64,000 bases of DNA. Source: Azoarcus sp. DD4. Lineage in GTDB: Bacteria > Pseudomonadota > Gammaproteobacteria > Burkholderiales > Rhodocyclaceae. The notes under the pieces are model-generated. The model ran no database searches. It had not been told where the DNA came from and saw only the letters and a list, made by a program, of their open reading frames with translations. Positions 15,708-24,019 of the stretch are shown in pieces (positions within the stretch are counted from its first letter, which is position 1; every line of letters starts with the position of its first letter). Location: NCBI RefSeq assembly GCF_006496635.1, contig NZ_CP022958.1, forward strand, positions 1,240,001 through 1,304,000. The letters are read 5' to 3'. The position numbers were made by a program, and so were the translations under genes.

Positions 15708-17566
15708 GCATCATGCAGCAATCCAGCAAGGCACAAGACCGAACTCTGGGCGTTTGGTTTCAAAACATTCAGCAAGGCATGGTCAAGCTGCCGCGCTTTC
15801 AGCGTTTCGAGGCCTGGGATCGGGGGCGAATCGCCAGCTTTCTGAACACCATCATCAACAACCTGCCAGTGGGAGTGACCTTGGCACTCGAAGTTGCCGG
15901 TCAGGAGAAATTCGAGTCGCGCTACATCGCAAGCTCGGACCCTGAAACGCCAGGCACCGTGACTCAGCACTTGTTGGACGGCCAGCAGCGGCTGACTGCG
16001 TTCTGGCGATCGATGCACAACAACTACGAGTGGGAGACATTTTTCGTTTACTTGCCGCATTTTGACCGGGGGGAGAGCAAGTCGGGCTCCGAGGTTGAAA
16101 TCCGCTGCATTCCGCGTTGGGTCAACAAGCACCAGCTGCGCATGCCACGCTGGGCTGAAGAGCCAGCCCAGTGTTTCAAGCGCGGATTGCTCCCTGTTTC
16201 TCTACTCCGCCCCGGCGACATTTCGACCGAGATCGATCTATGGCTGAACGATGCGACCAAGCCACTCGAGCCAGCAGACACAGATCCGGATGCACTGGCC
16301 AAATACAAGGCATATACCGCCACCCGCGACAAGATCAAGGCAGAGATCACCACGCTGCGAGAGCGCGTGACGCACTTCAACCTGCCCTACCTGTCGTTGC
16401 CGGCGGATACCAGCAAGGATGTAGCCCTGCAGGTATTCATAAACATGAACACCAACAGCAAGCCCTTGTCCCTGTACGACATCATCGTGGCAGAGGTAGA
16501 GAGCGTGGCTGAGAAGTCGCTTCACGCGCTTGAAGCCAGCCTGACGGACAAATGCCCGACAGCTGGTCGCTACGGCAATGTGTCTGATCTCATCCTGTCC
16601 ACCTCCGCGTTGCTACAGGAAAAGCTGCCCAATACGCGCGGCATGATTGAGATGGATAAGAAGCAGCTGCTTGCCAACTGGCCAAAGCTGGAGCGCGGGC
16701 TAGAGCGCATGGCGTCGTTTTTGGATGGCCAGCGCGTGTTCGACGAGGCGCGGCTGCCGACGAATGCTGTTCTGGCGGTGATAGCGGCTGCCTATGAATT
16801 GATCCCGGATCACGGTGATTTTCTGGCCAAAGCGGAAAAGCTGTTGCGCCGCTACCTGTGGTCAGCGTTCTTCACTGACCGCTACGAAAACACTGCAGCT
16901 TCGCGTGCGTTTGCGGACTTCAAGGCCATCAAGGCACTGCTGAAGAATCCCGGCTTTACCGATTCCGAATTGGCAACGGTACCTGCGCTGAATCGCGCCG
17001 AATTCCCGTTGGCAAATGTGGATTCACTGATGGCCGCCGGCTGGCCAAAGGCAGCTGGTATTGAGGCTCGCGCCATTTTGGCAGTATCGACCTATCTCGG
17101 TGCCATCGACTTTGCAGACCACAAGCCAGCAACTTATGACAGTATTCAGAAGCGCGAATACCACCATGTTTTTCCAGATGCTCTGCTTTCAGAAGCTGGA
17201 ATACCCAGCTATTTGGCACTGAACTGTGCGCTGATCACCTGGAAGACCAACCGGATGATTGGCCGCAAGGATCCGCTGGAATACCTGCAAGAGCGTGTTC
17301 AGTGGGCCAATGAAGACGTAGTGCGCGAACGCTTGAAATCCCACCTAATTTCATATGACTTGCTTTCCAAGGCGCATTACGCAGATCTTGAAGGTACTGC
17401 TTTCAAGACAAAACTGACCGCTGACTTCAACGAGTTCTTGCGAGATCGTGCCAGCCTGGTCGTTGCAGCGATGACTTCGCTCACCGAGGGAAACAGTCCT
17501 GCGCTTGAGACTTTGTGGGTCACGCACCTCGCCACTAAAACGGATAACGCGGAGGCCACCGCATGA
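15704..17566 (+). CDS. brxU: DUF262-HNH type IV restriction enzyme (GmrSD/BrxU-like)
   Basis: A 620-residue fusion protein. The N-terminal DUF262 domain shows LPRFQRFEAWDRGRI (about residues 29-43) and the nucleotide-binding DGQQR (92-96); the C-terminal region has EYHHVFP (485-491) with downstream N residues, the HNH-type nuclease motif of DUF1524. This is the architecture of GmrSD/BrxU enzymes, which cut phage DNA carrying modified cytosines. In the Escherichia fergusonii BREX island brxU also lies between pglX and pglZ, the same position as here. It complements BREX, which is sensitive to unmodified phage DNA. The preceding HEPN-like gene is an addition relative to that island, as I recall it. 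Confidence 0.82.
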   Translation: MSIMQQSSKAQDRTLGVWFQNIQQGMVKLPRFQRFEAWDRGRIASFLNTIINNLPVGVTLALEVAGQEKFESRYIASSDPETPGTVTQHLLDGQQRLTAFWRSMHNNYEWETFFVYLPHFDRGESKSGSEVEIRCIPRWVNKHQLRMPRWAEEPAQCFKRGLLPVSLLRPGDISTEIDLWLNDATKPLEPADTDPDALAKYKAYTATRDKIKAEITTLRERVTHFNLPYLSLPADTSKDVALQVFINMNTNSKPLSLYDIIVAEVESVAEKSLHALEASLTDKCPTAGRYGNVSDLILSTSALLQEKLPNTRGMIEMDKKQLLANWPKLERGLERMASFLDGQRVFDEARLPTNAVLAVIAAAYELIPDHGDFLAKAEKLLRRYLWSAFFTDRYENTAASRAFADFKAIKALLKNPGFTDSELATVPALNRAEFPLANVDSLMAAGWPKAAGIEARAILAVSTYLGAIDFADHKPATYDSIQKREYHHVFPDALLSEAGIPSYLALNCALITWKTNRMIGRKDPLEYLQERVQWANEDVVRERLKSHLISYDLLSKAHYADLEGTAFKTKLTADFNEFLRDRASLVVAAMTSLTEGNSPALETLWVTHLATKTDNAEATA

Positions 17567-20091
17567 GTATTGCTGAATTTATTCGAGAAAGCGTGCTGCG
17601 GCCGCGCCTGAAACAGGCAGGCGCCTTGGTGGTGTACGACGCCGACAAGCGCTACCGCGAGCTGTGTTTCGATCTGGCCGCCGACAAGGTGCGGGTGGTA
17701 GGTGCGTCTGAAAGCAGCATCGAAAGCCGTGAGGCGGCGCTGCTGGCGCTGCGTGAGGTAGGTCAGCCCAAGGCGCCGCTGGAAGGGGTGTTGATCTATG
17801 TGCCTGCCAAGCGACCTGAGACTGACGAGCAGAAGCAAACCGACCCATTCGCTCTGTACGCAGAATGCGGCGCGGTGTTCCCGCAAGATGATGGCGACGA
17901 GTATCTGAGCCTGTGCCTGCGCGCCAGGCCAGATCACGCGACCGAGATCCGACAGGTCTTTGCCACGTCTCCCTCTGGGCCGACCTTTGCAGTGATCGAT
18001 GCCATCGGCGGCGGTGTGAGTTGGCCCCAGTTGCGAGCCACGCTGCGGGTGGAGTCCGGCCGCGAGATCCTGGCTGCACTACTGGCCCCCACTGCCAACC
18101 AATCCGAGGCGCTCAAGGGTCAGGAAGGCTGGGTACAAGAGGCGCGTGACTTTCTCCGTGCTACCTTGGGCCTAAGCGTGAAGACGCGCGGCAAGACCTG
18201 GTCTGCCCTGGCGGATGAACTTTGGCGCTACGTGCTATTCAGTGAATTTGTATTTGATCTGCCAGTGGCGCTGCCGGACACCCTGAAGGGGGTGCCGCAC
18301 GCACCGATGGAAGCCAGACCCATCGTCGAGGATGTATGCGACCGTCTGCGCAGCGACCCGAAGTCACGTGCGGCGTACATCGAGTACGCCGAGACCGCCG
18401 AGGCAGAACTCAACCTGACCGATCTTTGTGGTGCGATTGAAGACCTGGGCGAGCGCGACACCTTCCCCTTCGAGGAGCGGACCTTCCTGCGCGCAGCGAT
18501 CAAAGGCATAGTCACTGGTGACACTGATGCCACACGTCAAGTACTGAGTGGACGAAAAAATTCTGTATGGATGGAAAAAGGCGAAAGCCAAGCCCAATGG
18601 GAGTTGGTGCGCTCTGGTTTGAGCCTGGTCGAGGCCTGCGAAGATTTTGAGCGACAGCTCCCGGATTACGCTCGCTCGCAAGCGGAGCTGATCGACTTCT
18701 ACCTAGGCAGCCTGCGTGAAGCAGATCGTCTGCAGCGCGAGTTTGAGCAAGCGGCGGGTGACTTCCTCGATCCGCATGGCTTGATGCATGAAGTGATCAG
18801 CCAGGCTCGGACGCGTTATCGCCGTTTGGCAGAGAAGGTTCAGGGCGTGTTTGTGAAGCACGTTGAGTCCGCCGGTTGGCCACCCACTGGGCGCCTTGCA
18901 AATGCCGATGCCTTTGATCGCTTGATCGCAGATCGCCTTAAGGAAAGCGGCCGTAAGGTGGCCTACCTGATGGTAGATGCCCTGCGCTACGAGTTGGGCG
19001 TGGCATTGGAAAAACTGCTGGCCGAAGACGGTCCCGTCGAGCTGCAAGCGGCCTATGCGCAGCTGCCGACTATCACCCTGGTAGGTATGGCGAGCTTGCT
19101 CCCTGGAGCACGCACGGGGCTGACACTGTCGCTGGAGAACGACTCCCTGGTGCCCAAGCTAGCAGGTGCCCCAGTAAGCAATGTCCCGCAGCGCATGAAT
19201 GTGCTGGCCAAGAGGTATGGCGATCGCTTCGCGGAAATGCCGCTCAACGATTTCGTTCGCAGCAAACCGAAGATTGCCGAAACCGTCGACCTGCTGGTGC
19301 TGCGCTCCACAGAAATCGACAGCCAACTGGAAAGCAACCCGGAAACGACGCTGGGCCTGATCCCCGGAACGCTGAAGCTGATCCGCGTGGCACTGCATAA
19401 GCTGCGTGGCATGGGCTTCAAAGAGGCGGTCATCGTGACCGACCACGGCTTCTTCCTGAATGCGCAAGCAGAAGCTGGCGATGTGTGCGTGAAACCGCAG
19501 GGGAAATGGCCGGTGAATGCTCACGACCGCATGATGCTGGGCGACGGCACGGCGGATGGTCACAGCCTGGTGGTCAGTGCAGAGAAGCTCGGCATTCGCG
19601 GTGATTTCACGCAAGTGGCACTACCGCGCAGCATGGCCCCTTATCGCTCAGGGCACCTGTACTTCCACGGCGGCGCATCCCTGGCCGAGGCCGTTGTGCC
19701 GGTGCTGGTGGCCAGGCTGGATACCGCCGCCCATGCGGAATTGCGCAAGGTGGTGGTGGAGCTGAGCTACAAGAACGGCGCGAAGCGCATCACGACGCTC
19801 TTGCCTGTGATCGAGGTGACCTTGGTATCAGACGACATGTTCACGCAGGACATGAGCGTGGAAATCTTGCTTGAGGCCCAGGACAGCAAAGGTAACGTCG
19901 TGGGCGAGCCTCGCCCTGGTGGCGACGTGAACCCTGCGACGAGAACCGTGACTTTGATGCCGAACCAACGCAAACAGATTGCATTGCGAATGGATGAGGA
20001 TTTCAGAGGTAAGTTCAAGGTCGTGGCGTTGAACCCGACCACCTTGGCGGCATATAGCAACCTAGCGCTTGAAACCGACTATACGGAATAA
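17563..20091 (+). CDS. pglZ: PglZ, alkaline-phosphatase-superfamily BREX protein
   Basis: An 842-residue protein with the PglZ domain: MVDALRYELG (D472) and VTDHGFF (D627, H628), the metal-binding motifs of the alkaline phosphatase superfamily. PglZ is required in every BREX type and for PglX-dependent methylation. The ATG overlaps the brxU stop (ATGA) and brxL starts five bases after its stop. The long N-terminal region (residues 1-450) and overall size resemble the PglZ of type 6 and type 1 systems; subtype cannot be decided by eye. Confidence 0.9.
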   Translation: MSIAEFIRESVLRPRLKQAGALVVYDADKRYRELCFDLAADKVRVVGASESSIESREAALLALREVGQPKAPLEGVLIYVPAKRPETDEQKQTDPFALYAECGAVFPQDDGDEYLSLCLRARPDHATEIRQVFATSPSGPTFAVIDAIGGGVSWPQLRATLRVESGREILAALLAPTANQSEALKGQEGWVQEARDFLRATLGLSVKTRGKTWSALADELWRYVLFSEFVFDLPVALPDTLKGVPHAPMEARPIVEDVCDRLRSDPKSRAAYIEYAETAEAELNLTDLCGAIEDLGERDTFPFEERTFLRAAIKGIVTGDTDATRQVLSGRKNSVWMEKGESQAQWELVRSGLSLVEACEDFERQLPDYARSQAELIDFYLGSLREADRLQREFEQAAGDFLDPHGLMHEVISQARTRYRRLAEKVQGVFVKHVESAGWPPTGRLANADAFDRLIADRLKESGRKVAYLMVDALRYELGVALEKLLAEDGPVELQAAYAQLPTITLVGMASLLPGARTGLTLSLENDSLVPKLAGAPVSNVPQRMNVLAKRYGDRFAEMPLNDFVRSKPKIAETVDLLVLRSTEIDSQLESNPETTLGLIPGTLKLIRVALHKLRGMGFKEAVIVTDHGFFLNAQAEAGDVCVKPQGKWPVNAHDRMMLGDGTADGHSLVVSAEKLGIRGDFTQVALPRSMAPYRSGHLYFHGGASLAEAVVPVLVARLDTAAHAELRKVVVELSYKNGAKRITTLLPVIEVTLVSDDMFTQDMSVEILLEAQDSKGNVVGEPRPGGDVNPATRTVTLMPNQRKQIALRMDEDFRGKFKVVALNPTTLAAYSNLALETDYTE

Positions 20092-20096
20092 GTCCT

Positions 20097-22184
20097 ATGG
20101 ACGAACTCGATCAAAAACTGAATGCCACTTTTGATGGCAAGGTGCTACGAAAAGATTTGTTGCACCGGATCAAGAAAGGCACCAACGTCCCGACGTTCGT
20201 CCTGGAGTTCTTGCTTGCCAAGTACTGTGCCAGTAATGACCAGGCAGAGATGGACGCCGGCATGGAAGCGGTGCTTTCGTCGCTGCAGGAGAATTATGTA
20301 CGGCCGGATGAAGCCAATGCCGCGCAGTCCAAGGTGGCCACCAAAGGCAAGCACCGCTTCATCGACAAGGTTCACGTTCGCTACGTCGAGAAAGAGAAGC
20401 GCCACTGGGCATCGCTGGAAAACTTCAACTCGCAACGCATCGCGATTGGTGAGAAGTTCTACCGCGACAACGACAGGTTGCTGGAAGGCGGCATCTGGGC
20501 CGAAGTTACTCTGGCGCACAACGACATCGATGAGGACGACTACGCGTTTTCCATTGAGGACCTGCGCCCGATCCAGCTGACCCGCTTCGACTTTGACCGC
20601 TACGCAGAAGGCCGAGCAGCTTTCACCCGCGATGAGTGGATCGCAGCGGTGCTGCGCTCCGTCGGTTTGGAGCCTACGAAGCTCTCGAAACGCGTGCAGA
20701 TGCATTTCATCGCCAGACTGGCTGCGCTGGTGGAGCCCAATTACAACTACATTGAGCTGGGCCCACGCGGCACTGGAAAGTCCTATTTCTTCAGCGAGTT
20801 TTCGCCTTACGCTACCTTGATATCGGGAGGCCAGGCGACCAAGGCAACGCTGTTCTACAACAACGCGCGCCGAAAGGTGGGCTTGGTAGGCTTCTGGGAT
20901 ACGGTCGCCTTTGACGAGGTTGGCGGGATCAAAGTGCGCGACCCCGACACCATACAGATCATGAAGGACTTCATGGCCAACGGGCGCTTCTCACGCGGGG
21001 CCGAAGTCATTGCCGATGCTAGCCTGAGTTTTGTCGGCAACATCGATGTGTCTGTGCAGCAGGTCGTGAATTCCAACGAGCACGACCTGTTTCAGCCGTT
21101 GCCGCCGGAGCTCGACTTGGCCGTGATGGATCGCTTCGCCGCGTACATACCAGGTTGGGAGATGCCCAAGAACAGTAGCGAGTTCCTGACCAGCAACTAT
21201 GGATTCATTACCGATTACTTGGCCGAGGCCTTCCACTACCAGTTCAAGCACACGAATCGGTACGAGGAAGTGAGTAAGCGCATTCGCCTCGGCAAATCGA
21301 TCGAAGGGCGCGACGAAAAAGGCATAAAGAAGACCGTCTGTGCGTTCTTGAAGGTGCTGCATCCCAACGGGCCGCCGACGGACGAGGAGTTCGAGGAGTA
21401 CGTGGCCTACGCCACTGAGTGTCGCCGCCGAGTCAAGGAGCAGATGAACAAGCGTAAGCCGGATGACGAGTTCGCGAGAATCAACCTATCCTACTTCAAG
21501 GCCAGTGGTGACGAAGTGGTGGTGTTCTGCCCTGAGTCGAAGGATGCGCCGGCAACACAGGAGCCGGCGCGTCGCCGTTTGCATCAGGCGGATGGTCAAC
21601 CTGCTGAGGTTGGTTCGGTGCAACCCGCTGTGCAGCCAGTGCCTGCGACTGAGTCATATTCGACCGTGCCCACATCGACACCATTGGCCCCAGCCACTGC
21701 GTCTTCTTCGGTCGAGCTCAAGGAGCAGCACTTCACCATCCTTTATGGTGATACCGGTTACAGCTATGAGTCGATCATCGGACCCTATCTACAGGGCGCC
21801 AAATCCGTCGTGATCGAAGACCCGTACATCCGCCTGCAGCACCAGATCCAGAATTTTGTCCGCTTCTGTGAGACGGTGCTGAGAGCTGGAACCGTGAAGA
21901 ATATCAACCTGATCACCGGTTACGACGACAAAACCCAGTTCGCAGACATCGCTGAAAAGCTCGAGGAGCTCAGACAGAGTCTTCTGGAGTTGGATGTGGA
22001 ACTGGAGGTGAAGCTCAACCCGAATATGCACGACCGAGAGATTCGTATAGATAACGGGTGGGTGATCAAGATCGGTCGGGGGCTCGACTTCTATCAGAAG
22101 CCCTCGAGTTGGTTTGAGGTCGGTGCGCATGATCTCAATCTGCGTAAGTGCCTCGAAACTAAGGTAGATATTTTCAAGGGCTAG
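20097..22184 (+). CDS. brxL: BrxL AAA+ protein with MITD1-like C-terminal domain
   Basis: A 695-residue protein. Residues 1-500 match BrxL: LDQKLNATFDGKVLRKDL at the start, Walker A GPRGTGKS (222-229), LISGGQATKATLFYNN, VAFDEVGGIK and FMANGRFSRGAE. Type 1 BrxL normally ends in a Lon-like protease domain. Here a Pro/Ala/Ser-rich linker (about 500-547) leads instead to a domain (548-694) with GYSYESI, IEDPYIRLQHQIQNF, HDREIRIDNGWVIKIGRG and ETKVDIF, which closely matches my memory of the MIT_C phospholipase-D-like domain of human MITD1. No Lon catalytic Ser/Lys segment is visible. BrxL is the hexameric DNA-binding motor of type 1 BREX. It closes the operon. Confidence 0.9.
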   Translation: MDELDQKLNATFDGKVLRKDLLHRIKKGTNVPTFVLEFLLAKYCASNDQAEMDAGMEAVLSSLQENYVRPDEANAAQSKVATKGKHRFIDKVHVRYVEKEKRHWASLENFNSQRIAIGEKFYRDNDRLLEGGIWAEVTLAHNDIDEDDYAFSIEDLRPIQLTRFDFDRYAEGRAAFTRDEWIAAVLRSVGLEPTKLSKRVQMHFIARLAALVEPNYNYIELGPRGTGKSYFFSEFSPYATLISGGQATKATLFYNNARRKVGLVGFWDTVAFDEVGGIKVRDPDTIQIMKDFMANGRFSRGAEVIADASLSFVGNIDVSVQQVVNSNEHDLFQPLPPELDLAVMDRFAAYIPGWEMPKNSSEFLTSNYGFITDYLAEAFHYQFKHTNRYEEVSKRIRLGKSIEGRDEKGIKKTVCAFLKVLHPNGPPTDEEFEEYVAYATECRRRVKEQMNKRKPDDEFARINLSYFKASGDEVVVFCPESKDAPATQEPARRRLHQADGQPAEVGSVQPAVQPVPATESYSTVPTSTPLAPATASSSVELKEQHFTILYGDTGYSYESIIGPYLQGAKSVVIEDPYIRLQHQIQNFVRFCETVLRAGTVKNINLITGYDDKTQFADIAEKLEELRQSLLELDVELEVKLNPNMHDREIRIDNGWVIKIGRGLDFYQKPSSWFEVGAHDLNLRKCLETKVDIFKG

Positions 22185-22191
22185 CAGGGTG

Positions 22192-22320
22192 ATGGCGAGA
22201 GACAATGAACCACTGGTTTCCATTGAGGCCGGAGCTGAGGCTTGGTCACAAACCGACTCTCTTGCTCGTCTTGAAGGCATGACCACTGTCGGTTGGCCGA
22301 TCAGTTCAGGCTGCCGTTAG
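22192..22320 (+). CDS. possible 42-residue ORF after brxL
   Basis: An ATG eight bases after the brxL stop, preceded by CAGGGTG, opens a 42-codon frame (starts MARDNEPLVSIEAG) ending at TAG 22318-22320. It would be co-transcribed with brxL. Nothing about its sequence is recognisable; it could be the 5' remnant of a longer gene lost from the operon. Confidence 0.3.
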   Translation: MARDNEPLVSIEAGAEAWSQTDSLARLEGMTTVGWPISSGCR

Positions 22321-22352
22321 GGATGGCAGTCACGAGGCTCAACGGCAGGAGA

Positions 22353-22616
22353 TCAATGCCCTGTCCAGGCTTCTTGCGCTGCGAAGAGCCGGCGCTGCCA
22401 AGTTTGGATTGCAACCTCGCTCCAGTAGACGTACTTCCCGACCCGCACCGGGGGCGGGAAGGAGCCGTCCTTCACCATGTTTTCGATTGTCCTGGGCGAG
22501 ATGTTCAGGCGTTCGCAGAGGGTGGCTTTGTCGAGCAACTTGGCGAGTTGCTGTGCGTCGCGTGACGGCGTCGGAGTAATGTCGGTGCTGTCGTTCGATG
22601 TGCGTGCGTGCGCCAT
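22353..22616 (-). CDS. AlpA-like helix-turn-helix DNA-binding protein
   Basis: An 87-residue protein ending in an AlpA/excisionase-type domain: LLDKATLCERLNISPRTIENMVKDG followed by FPPPVRVGKYVYW, read in short segments at about residues 25-70. AlpA-family proteins activate or direct excision of integrated elements, or act as small regulators. It runs toward brxL, convergent with the BREX operon. The ATG at 22616 is chosen because the domain is then near full length; an upstream start would add 39 low-complexity residues. It is the only visible candidate for a recombination directionality factor for this element. Confidence 0.72.
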   Translation of the reverse strand: MAHARTSNDSTDITPTPSRDAQQLAKLLDKATLCERLNISPRTIENMVKDGSFPPPVRVGKYVYWSEVAIQTWQRRLFAAQEAWTGH

Positions 22617-22883
22617 AAGGTGTGCCTGTATGTGATGACGCAGGTGTATAGGTGCAATGAATGGGGGATGAATGCCACCAGGTGCGCTATTGGTTTCCTC
22701 CCGCGGTGTAAGGGCAGGCGGGTGAGTTCTCAAGTGACGGCCTCACGCGCATAGGGGCCGCATCGACGCGGTGGTGGAGTCCGCGGAGGTGTCGCCGCTT
22801 GATGTACGGTGACCGGCCGCAGTCTTGGGTGGGCGACGGAGCTGACGTCCGGCATTCGACGTCTTGCGTTTTTTGGGCGTCGC

Positions 22884-23056
22884 TTTTCGTCACGGGTGAC
22901 GCGCGACGTCTCGGCTGGTACGACGGTGTGACGAAAATCCCAGTTCCAAAATTATGTAAATGTAGTTTTTTGGGTGTATTTCGTCATGGACTGACGAAAG
23001 CGCGCGCAGCCAATTTCATCACGGCGTGACTTGTCTGACGTCACGGTGTGACGAAA
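22884..23056. promoter_or_regulatory. cluster of TTTCGTCA-N5-TGACGAAA palindromes
   Basis: Within the 595-base gap 22617-23211, five related dyads occur. Copy 3 (22979-22999) is perfect: TTTCGTCA, five bases, TGACGAAA. Copy 5 (23036-23056) has TGACGTCA-cggtg-TGACGAAA, copy 4 (23014-23034) TTTCATCA-cggcg-TGACTTGT, copy 1 (22884-22905) CGTCA-CGGG-TGACG, and copy 2 keeps only the right half TGACGAAA (22929-22936). Copies 4 and 5 are centred 22 bases apart. Between copies 2 and 3 the DNA is AT-rich, as for a promoter. The cluster lies between the divergent AlpA-like gene and the 23212 gene. Likely operators for a dimeric repressor; a second iteron-type array is possible. Confidence 0.7.
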
Positions 23057-23211
23057 CTTAGTGGGATGACCTGCGAAAATGGCTACTCCTGCGGCCAGGC
23101 GGCGAGTGAGTGGCAACGGGCGCCTTGGGGACTGCTCTTCTGAAGGCATGGGTGCCATCGTCTGGCTCACCGCCTATACGTTCACTCCACCCACCTGATG
23201 GAGTAACGAGA

Positions 23212-23448
23212 ATGAACGACCCAACGAAATCCGCTAGCCCAACTCCCTGCCGTTCAGACGAGGCCTCTCCCACACGGCGGGGCAGGCCGTCTAAGCACGC
23301 TTCGGCTGCTGAGCGTCAGCGCGCCTACCGTGCCCGACAGAAGGAAAAGGGCATGCGGGAAGTGAAGGTATGGTCGCGCGATGTTCGGTCTCCGGGCGCA
23401 CCCTTGCGTTCGGACATCATCGATTTGTCGGAGGTGCGCCGATGGTGA
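23212..23448 (+). CDS. small basic protein of mobile elements
   Basis: A 78-residue protein with a disordered N-terminus followed by GRPSKHASAAERQRAYRARQKEKG, in pieces: a GRP AT-hook-like tripeptide and a basic helix (about residues 25-48). Short proteins of this pattern recur in plasmids and integrative elements; function unknown, DNA binding likely. GGAG at 23200-23203 positions the ATG at 23212. Its stop overlaps the start of a 26-codon ORF. Confidence 0.6.
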   Translation: MNDPTKSASPTPCRSDEASPTRRGRPSKHASAAERQRAYRARQKEKGMREVKVWSRDVRSPGAPLRSDIIDLSEVRRW

Positions 23449-23522
23449 AGGCGATGGACTCGCCGTCAAAGCCCGTGGCCGCGAATCGCGCTTGGCATGC
23501 CCGCCTGCGCGACGGCTTCTAG
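23442..23522 (+). CDS. 26-residue ORF overlapping the previous gene
   Basis: ATG at 23442 lies inside the end of the preceding gene (ATGGTGA) and gives MVKAMDSPSKPVAANRAW followed by HARLRDGF. The reading frame ends just before a terminator hairpin (23548-23571), consistent with being the last cistron of a small operon. Too short for a family call. Confidence 0.4.
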   Translation: MVKAMDSPSKPVAANRAWHARLRDGF

Positions 23523-23547
23523 CAGCCTGAAAGAGCATGATCGACAG

Positions 23548-23571
23548 AGAGCCTCCACGGAGGCTCTTTTT
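23548..23571 (+). terminator. Rho-independent terminator
   Basis: GAGCCTCC (23549-23556) and GGAGGCTC (23559-23566) form a strong stem followed by TTTTT (23567-23571). It ends the two small ORFs at 23212-23522. Confidence 0.8.
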
Positions 23572-23835
23572 CATGCGGCGAGCGCGTGCGATGTATTTCA
23601 CCAGGTGGAAAGATGGCCATGTCAAACCGGGAGTGCTCATTAGCGCGCTCTATGTCGTTCCTGGTTTGCATTGGGCTCGGACGTCGTGGCATACTCCCGC
23701 CACCGTTGGTTTCTGCTGTTTTTCTGCCTGAGCCAACGGAAAACGTCTGCGCTTGACTGCGGTCCAGTGCGACCAAGTGCTTGATTTTACGACCTGTTGC
23801 GTGTAGCTGCGCAGCGGATAAAGGCTATTTATGCC
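23572..23835. other. right-end non-coding segment of the element
   Basis: No gene is seen. The segment contains an inverted repeat, CCGTTGG at 23703-23709 and CCAACGG at 23733-23739, and, just before the tRNA scar, TAGCT (23804-23808) and GCAGCGGAT (23811-23819), which match pieces of the D-arm and 5' anticodon stem of tRNA-Phe. These could be integrase or excisionase binding sites or relics of earlier integrations. Confidence 0.4.
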
Positions 23836-23880
23836 TTGAAAATCCGCGTGTCCGTGGTTCGATTCCGCGACTGGCCACCA
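23836..23880 (+). other. attR: 3' fragment of tRNA-Phe(GAA)
   Basis: From TGAAAATCCGCG to GGCCACCA the sequence is the 3' half of a tRNA-Phe: anticodon loop TTGAAAA, 3' anticodon stem TCCGC, T-arm CGTGG-TTCGATT-CCGCG, acceptor strand ACTGGCC, discriminator A and CCA. The matching 5' half (which should begin GGCCAGT) is absent. Integrases that use tRNA genes leave the intact tRNA at one end and such a 3' duplicate at the other, so this is the right end of the element. The tRNA terminator follows immediately at 23891. Confidence 0.85.
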
Positions 23881-23890
23881 GATATAGAAA

Positions 23891-23917
23891 CAGGTCGACT
23901 TAATGTCGGCCTGTTTT
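23891..23917 (+). terminator. Rho-independent terminator behind the tRNA-Phe remnant
   Basis: CAGGTCGAC (23891-23899), loop TTAAT and GTCGGCCTG (23905-23913) form a nine-pair stem (one G-T) followed by TTTT. It is the original terminator of the split tRNA-Phe gene and now shields hemA from element transcription. Confidence 0.85.
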
Positions 23918-23963
23918 GCTTTCTGCAGCTGGTTTTCAGAACTCCATGATTTTTCTGAATTTT

Positions 23964-23989
23964 TTGACAGGTTGCGGCGATGCTATAAT
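23964..23989 (+). promoter_or_regulatory. hemA promoter
   Basis: TATAAT at 23984-23989 with the extended -10 dinucleotide TG two bases before it. A perfect TTGACA lies at 23964-23969, but the spacer is only 14 bases, so the extended -10 may be the main determinant. The hemA ATG follows 31 bases after the -10. Confidence 0.65.
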
Positions 23990-24019
23990 CCGACGCAACC
24001 TGCTCGACCGCTGCTCCGC

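Noticed and set aside
22293..22565. 90-codon + strand frame after brxL
   Set aside because: Antisense to the AlpA-like gene, whose helix-turn-helix pattern is clear.
23811..23880. A tRNA-Phe gene interrupted by a short intron
   Set aside because: The 5' acceptor strand (GGCCAGT) is missing upstream, so no cloverleaf can form; a 3' integration scar explains the data better.
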